Assembly (NCBI GenBank): GCA_034359265.1
Contig: CP136895.1
Location: 54,144,001-54,208,000 of the forward strand
Direction: 5' to 3'
Origin: Canna indica
Lineage: Eukaryota > Streptophyta > Magnoliopsida > Zingiberales > Cannaceae
DNA length: 64,000 bases
The notes under the pieces are model-generated. The model made no database searches. It was given only the letters and a program-made list of their open reading frames with translations, and was not told the DNA's origin. Positions 57,425-64,000 of the stretch are shown piece by piece. The translations under genes were made by a program, and so were the position numbers. The first letter of the stretch is position 1, and each line of letters starts with the position of its first letter.

Positions 57425-57851
57425 GGCACACTCTCGCGCCCGACCCTTCTTCCTCCCGCTGCTGCCGACGCCTCTCGCCGCCGCTGCCGCTGCTGCCGAC
57501 GCCGACGATGCCTCTTCCTCCTCCCGCTGCTGCCGACTTGTTCAGGTATGTTGATCGGCCGGCCGTCTCTTCCCTGTGGCCGGCGAGAATCAATCTGACC
57601 GAAACCCTATTTCTAGGGTTTCGGTCGGCGGCGGGCGGCCGATGGCCGCCGCCGGACCTTCTACAGTGGCCGGACAGTGTGTCCGGCCACTGTACGCCGG
57701 CGCCGGAGGGTGGACTCCGGCGCCAGAATTTATAATTATATATATTTTTTATTTTGTTTGATAATTGTTAATTAATGTTTTAGATTAATTATTTAATTTG
57801 TTAGATTAATTATTAGGGTTTAGATTAATTTCGGACGCGCGCCGGAATCGT

Positions 57852-58143
57852 CCACTTCGGACGCGGGCCGGTTTGTCCACTTCGGATGCGCGCCAGAATC
57901 ATCCACTTCGGACGCGCGCCGGAATCGTCCACTTCGGATGCGCGCCGGAATCGTCTAATTCAGACTCGCACCGGAATCGTCCACTTCGGACGCGCGCCGG
58001 AATCGTCCAATTCGGTCTCGTGCCGGAATCATCCACTTCGGATGCACGCCGGAATCGTCCAATTCGGACTCGCGCCGGAATCGTCCACTTCGGACTCGCG
58101 CCGGAATCGTCCACTTCGGACGCGCGCCGAAATCGTCCAATAT
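57852..58143 (+). repeat. 26-bp minisatellite in CACTA-3 leader
   Basis: About eleven units of exactly 26 bp, of the form TCCACTTCGGACGCGCGCCG + GAATCG, vary mainly at the CACTTC/CAATTC and GACGCG/GACTCG positions. Because 26 is not a multiple of three, each frame cycles through all three translations (a 26-residue period). At least two plus and two minus frames are stop-free. Confidence 0.95.
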
Positions 58144-58347
58144 GGACTCGAACTGTCTCGAAACATTTAGAAAATAATCATCCATCCGACGAGTTGATAT
58201 GTTTCACGTACGCATCGACGAATCGGATATGATTTAGCAAAACCTTAGATCCGTTCGGGAATTGTATGTTCGTGTAAAAGAAGTAGATGATCTTTTATAC
58301 GACGTACAATTCTTGAATTGTCCCTGATTGGACAATTTGGGAATATA

Positions 58348-58537
58348 GTTATTTGTACTGCACTTACGTTTTTATTTTAACTGTTAACTAATTATTCTAA
58401 AATTCGGCAACATCTCTCTTGTACTCCGATACGCGCCCAGATGATATGCGTATTCGGAGAACTGTAGGGAGATGTTGTCGAAATTTAGAATAATTAGTTA
58501 ACAGTTAAAATAAAAACGTAAGTGCAGTACGAATAAC
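58348..58537. repeat. Long foldback upstream of TNP2 in CACTA-3
   Basis: The arm 58348-58434 pairs with 58447-58537: about 88 bp with only a handful of mismatches, around a 12-nt loop near 'gcccagatgata'. The core of the arm is GTACTGCACTTACGTTTTTA. It ends about 75 bp before the TNP2 start codon, so it would be transcribed in the leader or an intron. Confidence 0.9.
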
Positions 58538-58611
58538 ATAAATCCTGAATGGAATAGGACAATCTTACCTAAAGACATTAACCAAAGAAATTGTCATTGA
58601 TTGACAGAATC

Positions 58612-61600
58612 ATGTCGGCTGATCGAAGTTGGATGTACCGACGTCTTGCTCGTGGAGCTTTAACGAATGAGTTTCGATTAGGCGTAACGTACTTCCTAAA
58701 TTTCGCCTATTCGAATCGGAATTTCGTTAGCATGGGTGATCAAATCCTGTCCGTGCCGCATTTGTTCAAATGGACGATATTTGGATCAGGAGACTATCAC
58801 TCTGCATCTATATACCAAAGGATTTGCACCAAGATATTTTCTATGGACTTGTCACGGGGAGTCACGCGAAGTCGGGACGTCGAGCAATCCTGTCGTTCAG
58901 ACATATGGTGAATCTTCCTCTGCTGGTGCTTCTTCATCCAGTCAATGTAATCCCTATAGAACTATGATACTTGATAGTCTTGGGGGTCAATTCCACCTGA
59001 ATGATAATGTTGATCGGCCAGATCTTCAGACATCAGTCCCACCAGATACTACAGCGGTTGATATCACAGAAGTACAAACTGCGGTAGAGATTGAATTACC
59101 GAATAAAGAAGCTGCAGAATTTTACGAGATGTTGAAAGCTGCCGATGAACCTTTGTATGAGAATTGTCCTAAATACACTAGGTTTTCAGCAATGACACAG
59201 CTCTTAAACATCAAGGCCGATTGTAATATCAGCGGAGTTGCGTATGATCGGATTGCTGGATTGATTAATGGAATGCTGCCTACTGATAACAAGTTTGAGC
59301 CTACTTTTTATAAGACTAAAAAGCTAATGAGAAAATTGGGGCTTGGGTACGAAAAAATACACGCGTGCCAAAATATCTGCATTTTATATTATAAAGAAAA
59401 TGTGTAGTTGGATAAATGCCCTGTATGTCAACACCCTCGTTACAAGGAGAAGAAATCGGTCCGACAGAAAAATATCCCGTTTAAGGTGCTTCAATATTTT
59501 CCACTAACACCGAGGCTTCAAAGATTATTCATGTCGGAAAAGACAGCCCCCTACATAAGTTGGCATGCAAGAAGTCATGATGATACAGTAATGACTCATC
59601 CATCTGACAGTGAAGCATGGAAACATTTGGATACATGTTATCCTTCATTTGCTATGGATACTAGAAATATCAGATTGGGATTGTGCACAGATGGTTTTAA
59701 TCCGTTTGGACATTCTGCAACTCCTTATTCAGTTTGGCCAGTACTGCTGACAGTTTATAATTTGCCACCGTCAATGTGCATGAAAGATGAATTTATTTAT
59801 CTTTCGATGATTATTCCGGGTCCTAAGGGTCCGCGAAAAGAAATTGACATATTTCTCAGACCCTTGATAGATGAATTGAAAACATTGTGGACTGAGGGAG
59901 CTGTCACTTATGATTGTCATCGGAAGCAAAACTTCAATTTAAAGGTCGCGGTCTTGTGGACAATCAATGATTTCCCCGCGTACGGCATGTTGTCGGGTTG
60001 GAGCACTCACGACCGACTCTCTTGCCCGTATTGTATGGAACACTCTAAATCAATCAGTCTTCAGAACGGACGAAAAATCTCATTCTTTGATTGTCATCGT
60101 CGATTCCTACCGGTTAATCACCAGTATCGAAGGAATCGTAATAAATTTACTAAGGGCAGAGTCGAAAGAGATGGGCCACCACCGATGTTGTCTGGTGAAC
60201 AAATGTTAGCACGTGTTTCAGCACTTCCAGATATAGTATTTGGTCGCAATGAAAGAGTGTCAGGTTTTGGCCAAACACACAACTGGGTGAAAAAAAGTAT
60301 CTTTTGGGAATTGCCCTATTGGAGTTCATTATTGATTCGACATAATTTAGATGTCATGCACATTGAAAAAAATGTGTTTGATAATATTTTCAACACTGTG
60401 ATGGATATTTCTGGAAAAACTAAAGATAATGTCAAAGCCCGACATGATCTGAAAATACTTTATAAAAGACCAGAGTTGGAGTTACAAGAGGTCAACGGAC
60501 GATATCTGAAACCGAAGGCCCTATATGTGTTAAATAAACAACAGATCAAAGATGTTTGTCAATGGGTAAAAGAACTCAGATTACCCGATGGATATGCTTC
60601 AAACTTATCTCGATGTGTGAACGTCGATGATTGCAAAATATCAGGGATGAAGAGCCATGATTGTCATGTATTCATACAGAGATTACTTCCGATCGCATTT
60701 CGAGATCTTCTACCTGATAATATTTGGGGTCCGTTGACTGAATTAAGTATGTTTTTTAGAAGCATCTGTGCAAATGTCCTTCGAGTCGAAGATATGTCAA
60801 CACTTGAAAATAATATTATTGAAATCATATGCAAGCTGGAGCAGTTTTTCCCTCCTGCATTTTTTGACTCGATGGAGCATCTACCGATACACTTGGCATA
60901 CGAGGCACGAGTTGGTGGCCCCGTTCAATATCGTTGGATGTACTTATTTGAAAGATACATGAATCGTCTGAAGAAAAATGTAAAGAACACCACAGCTGTT
61001 GAAGGATCAATATCTGAATCGTATATCATCCAAGAAATTTCAGCATTCTGCTCATTTTACTATGAATCGACAGTACAGACAAGATTTGATCGTCTTCCAC
61101 GTAACGACGACGGGGGTGTTCGACATTCAGATGGACGTTTAAATATATTTCATCACTCTGGTCGTGCTTTTGGTTCTCGTCCATCTCGACACTTAAGCGA
61201 TGAAGAGTATCATTTGGCACACTTGTATGTATTACTCAATTGTTCAGAGATTGAACAATTCATTGAAATATTTGACATTGAGATGGTGCAAAAATACTCT
61301 ATTCACAACGATCAAGAATTGGAGAGATTACGGAATCGTGATTTCCCTACTTGGATTCAGACTTACAGCAAAGATCACAGAGCTGAAATAGATGAAAGAA
61401 TATTTGAGTTTGTTAGTGGACCGTCGCGACTTATGTCGTGCTATAGCGGATATTTTGTTAACGGGTATAAATTTCACACGGTTGAATATTCATTTGCAAA
61501 GAAGACGATGAATGCTGGGGTCTGCGTGAAAGGGACAACCTATGTTGAATGTGATATGGATTTTTATGGACTGGTGGAAGAAGTGATAGAGTTGCACTAC

Positions 61601-62080
61601 TTCGGCTTGAAATCAGTGATCCTATTTAGATGTCATTGGTTCGATACAACAGAAAGGGGCATGAAAGTTCATCCAAAATACAAACTTGTTGAGGTTAATT
61701 ACAAATCGAAATTGGCAGCAAATGAGCCTTTTATATTGGCATCACAAGCCGAACAAGTATATTACGCGAAGTATCCGGCTCATAATAAAGATAGAGCAGA
61801 TTGGCGTGTAGTCTGTAAGACAAAAGGTAGAGGAAAAATTGATCCGATAGTAGGAGAAAATGATCCTCCTGGTTTCTATCAAGAAGATGATCTTCCTGCT
61901 GTGGATCGTATTATTCCAATACTCGAGGATGCAGACACAACGTCAATTCAATTAGAAGTTGAATATGCTGATGATGACGATCATGAAATTGAGGAAGCTG
62001 GAGATGAAGAAGATGAAGAAGAGGAAGAAGAGGAAGAAGAAGAAGAATTCGAAGACTATTATTCAGATGATGAAGAATAA
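58612..62080 (+). pseudogene. TNP2: TNP2 transposase of CACTA-3 (one frameshift, one stop)
   Basis: The start is the ATG at 58612 (MSADRSWMYRR), beginning the transposase-associated domain. A one-base gain near 58734 (GGG run) shifts the frame before KSCPCRICSNGRYLDQE. The frame then runs open except for one TAG at 59405-59407, where CACTA-1 has Gln. After that, 890 codons are intact: the Transposase_21 core (SWHARSHDD, LCTDGFNPFG, LSCPYCMEH), DUF4218 (LPIAFRDLLPDNIWGPLTEL, LPIHLAYEARVGGPVQYRW) and DUF4216 (YTKGTTYVECD-like, VKGTTYVECDMDFYGLVEEV). A poly-Glu/Asp tail closes it. TNP2 catalyses cut-and-paste transposition in the nucleus. Confidence 0.92.
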
Positions 62081-62155
62081 TTGTAAAGTATATATTTTAT
62101 TAAATATATCTCTACTATTTATACAATAATCTGATTATATGTCTGTTCGACAGAT

Positions 62156-63697
62156 ATGTCTGGTCGTGGTTATCGACGCAGGAGAGTTTCGGAGTCTCCG
62201 ATCGGTGAGACTCCAGCACTTACTCATGCTGCTGATCCTCCTGTAGCTGATCCTCATGAGGATGATACTGCCGAGGCTAGTACATCCAGACGTAGGCGGC
62301 CACGCGGGCCGAACAGGTGGCAGCCTCCACCAGCCACAGAGTCACGTAGATTGATTAGCGTGATTGGGGAGCGGTAATATATAATGAATTATGAATCATT
62401 ACAAATTCATTATATCATAAAATAATATTAAAATTTATTTTTGTTGTGCAGGTTCGAGCAAGAAGAAGTGCCGAGGAGCATTTCTTCTACTATTCGACGA
62501 TACATGCACGGGGCATGGCCTACGTGGTCTCACGTGCCTAGCGAGCACGTCGACATGTTATGGCGCGAGTTTGAGGCACGTATTATTATTATTTTTTACA
62601 TGCATGATGATATATTAATATTGGTACTGATATTATTATTTTGCAGGCTCGCTATACATGGGCCGAGGACCAGAGGCCCTTCATTTACGCTGCCTGGGAG
62701 GCTATTTCCCGGGCAAGGTACAACGGGCAGCTGGGGCAGGCTCGGTCCCAAGCGATGGCCCGAGCTGGGACCACTAACATCGCGGAGACTCGGGGATACG
62801 GCCCCGATTGGATTACTCCGGATATATGGGACCAGCTCGTGGAGATATGGTCGACGGATCGATGGCAGGAGGTTTCTCAGAATGTGGCTAGAAATCGCAT
62901 GTCGGGGGGAGCAGCGCGTCACACCGGCGGCTCTGTTGCATTTGCAGTGCACGCAAACCGTATGGTAAGTATATCTTTTAATTATATATTTTATTTGTTA
63001 CTATGTGTACTAATTAATGTATTTATTTTGTAAATGTAGACGACGGTGTCGGATGACGGGACTGTCCAGCGACCCTCCCCGATGGCGGTGTTTGAGCGGA
63101 CTCACCGTCGAGCACATGGGACGGGGGAGTACATCCACAACTGCGCTGCATACATTATGGTAATTATATATTTGTTTAAATTATTCATTATATATTTATA
63201 ATTTAAGTTTTATGATAAATATTAAACAAAAAATCAAACTCGAGTAGGAGACCTACAGCCAGACGGTGGTGCAGCGCGGGGGTACCCCCGAGGACTTTGA
63301 CGCAGCATCGTGGGTCGAGGCCGCAGGTGGCTGGGACCATGGCCGCGTATATGGCTTCGCAGATAGTGGTCATGCGCGAGCCGTACTAGGGCCACTTGGG
63401 GCACCGACCCCTCCGGTCGCTGGTGAGCGGCCGTCCACCTCTAGATCCAGTTATGATCATAGTACCAGAATAAGGACTCTAGAGGACACGGTCGCGCGTC
63501 AGACTGAGATAATGGTGCGCCAGAGTCAGATGATGGCGGATATACAAGCTATGCTACGTAACATGTCAGGTCATCCCGAAGCAGGCATCTCTTCGGCATC
63601 ATCTAATCCATCGTCTTCGAGTCAGTCCACGCCGGTGTACACTCAAGCACTCCAGACCCCGCCATATGATCCAGGCCATCCTCCATCGTCATCGTGA
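62156..63697 (+). CDS. CACTA second gene, Transposase_24 (Ptta/En/Spm) type, five exons
   Basis: Proposed exons: 62156-62373, 62452-62575, 62647-62964, 63040-63159, 63248-63697, 409 codons without a stop. Junctions keep frame: ER split across intron 1, EFE|ARY, NRM|TTV, YIM|ETY. Intron 2 would need a GC-AG donor (GAG|GCACGT); the rest are GT-AG. The N-terminus is Arg/Ser-rich (MSGRGYRRRR). The centre has WSTDRWQEV, RNRMSGGAARHT and THRRAHGTGEY, typical of the plant transposase family PF03004, the TNPA-like partner. A C-terminal coiled-coil (RTLEDTVARQTEIMVRQSQM) and Ser/Pro tail follow. It lies 76 bp after TNP2 on the same strand. Confidence 0.8.
62576..62646 (+). other. Probable GC-AG intron in the CACTA-3 second gene
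   Basis: GAG|GCACGT matches the GC-donor consensus and TTTTGCAG is the acceptor. Only this choice keeps EFE and ARYTWAED in frame; the GT four bases downstream would shift it. Confidence 0.6.
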
Positions 63698-64000
63698 GAT
63701 TTTTTTTATATTGACTTTGTTACTGAGATATTGAACTTGTTTAACTTATTTTGTTTGGATATTGATACTTCAATTTTTCATTTGAATTGTTTTTATACTA
63801 TCGTGGATAATTATCAATAGAAATATAATTGTTTTGATGTATATCTTGGTGTGTTTGTGATGTGTGAATGAATGTGTGTATGAGGATATGGGTGTGTGAG
63901 TTATGTATCAGATAATGTATCGATGTATCAATGGAAATTGGGGAAATTGGAAATATAAAATTTTCCTGTTTCCCAGTTGGCATCATCAGCAACGGCGTTC
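63698..64000 (+). other. 3' noncoding region of CACTA-3
   Basis: AT-rich DNA with a GT-rich stretch (63846-63905, 'gtgtgtttgtgatgtgtg') also found in CACTA-2 at 27296, ending at the first subterminal repeat 'catcagcaacggcg'. No gene. Confidence 0.7.

Larger units (their letters stand above)
57110..64000 (+). mobile_element. CACTA-3, near-complete CACTA transposon (right end outside window)
   Basis: The left terminus CACTACTAGAAATTAGG starts at 57110, at the last bases of element C's LTR. In order: subterminal repeats, TATA, GC-rich leader, 26-bp minisatellite, foldback, TNP2 gene, second gene with five exons, and the first 3' subterminal repeats (catcagcaacggcg) at the window edge. Both genes needed for autonomous transposition are represented; TNP2 has a frameshift and a stop. 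Confidence 0.92.

Noticed and set aside
57852..58143. CRISPR-like array of 26-bp repeats
   Set aside because: Units are contiguous with no unique spacers, in a plant transposon leader; it is a minisatellite.

Overview
This window looks like nuclear DNA from a flowering plant. It appears to be a gene-poor block made almost entirely of transposable elements, and I see no host gene, rRNA or tRNA gene. The evidence is plant-type transposons throughout: CACTA (En/Spm) elements with CACTACTAG ends, Ty3/gypsy chromoviruses, Ty1/copia long terminal repeats (LTRs), an hAT element, foldback MITEs and a tRNA-derived SINE. Nearly every coding region carries stops, frameshifts or insertions. Species and monocot/eudicot status cannot be decided from the sequence.

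Layout. 1-2691 is a gypsy LTR (family A, minus) that cuts into the TNP2 transposase gene of CACTA-1 (2692-5244, minus). 5245-6541 holds a degenerate tandem array with a SINE-like insertion. 6542-22366 is a deep nest: a copia LTR piece contains CACTA-4 (from 7092), which contains an hAT element (7482-21216, 8-bp target duplication). The hAT contains a gag-only copia element (7930-20791), which in turn holds a solo LTR (8028-9493, duplication GAGGT) and a chromovirus with a canonical chromodomain (element E, 11555-17301). 22367-25870 is LTR-like DNA with a 548-bp foldback MITE. 25871-27673 is a complete CACTA deletion derivative (CACTA-2, duplication AAT).

28025-30421 is a family B LTR piece. 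30422-42529 is a Tekay-like gypsy element (element A) whose gag is split by a solo LTR of its own family (32763-35680, duplication GACGG). 42530-44316 is another family B LTR end with a 534-bp tandem duplication. 44677-45225 is a Mutator-like MITE with a 9-bp duplication. 45514-47879 is a further LTR (A'). 47880-57109 is a minus-strand Tekay-like element (element C) whose middle has been replaced by an LTR fragment. 57110 to the window end is CACTA-3, the most complete CACTA copy, with TNP2 (one frameshift, one stop) and an apparently intact five-exon second gene of the Transposase_24 type.

How the parts relate. CACTA-3 encodes both products of an autonomous CACTA element; CACTA-2 and CACTA-4 are internal-deletion derivatives of the same family that lost TNP2 and could only have moved in trans. 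Likewise the gag-only copia would need pol from a relative. The most unusual signals are a long foldback conserved upstream of TNP2 in two diverged CACTA copies (a possible small-RNA source), a 26-bp minisatellite open in several reading frames in the same leader, a splice-donor-like motif shared by many gypsy LTRs, and large inverted LTR pairs that would form double-stranded RNA if read through.
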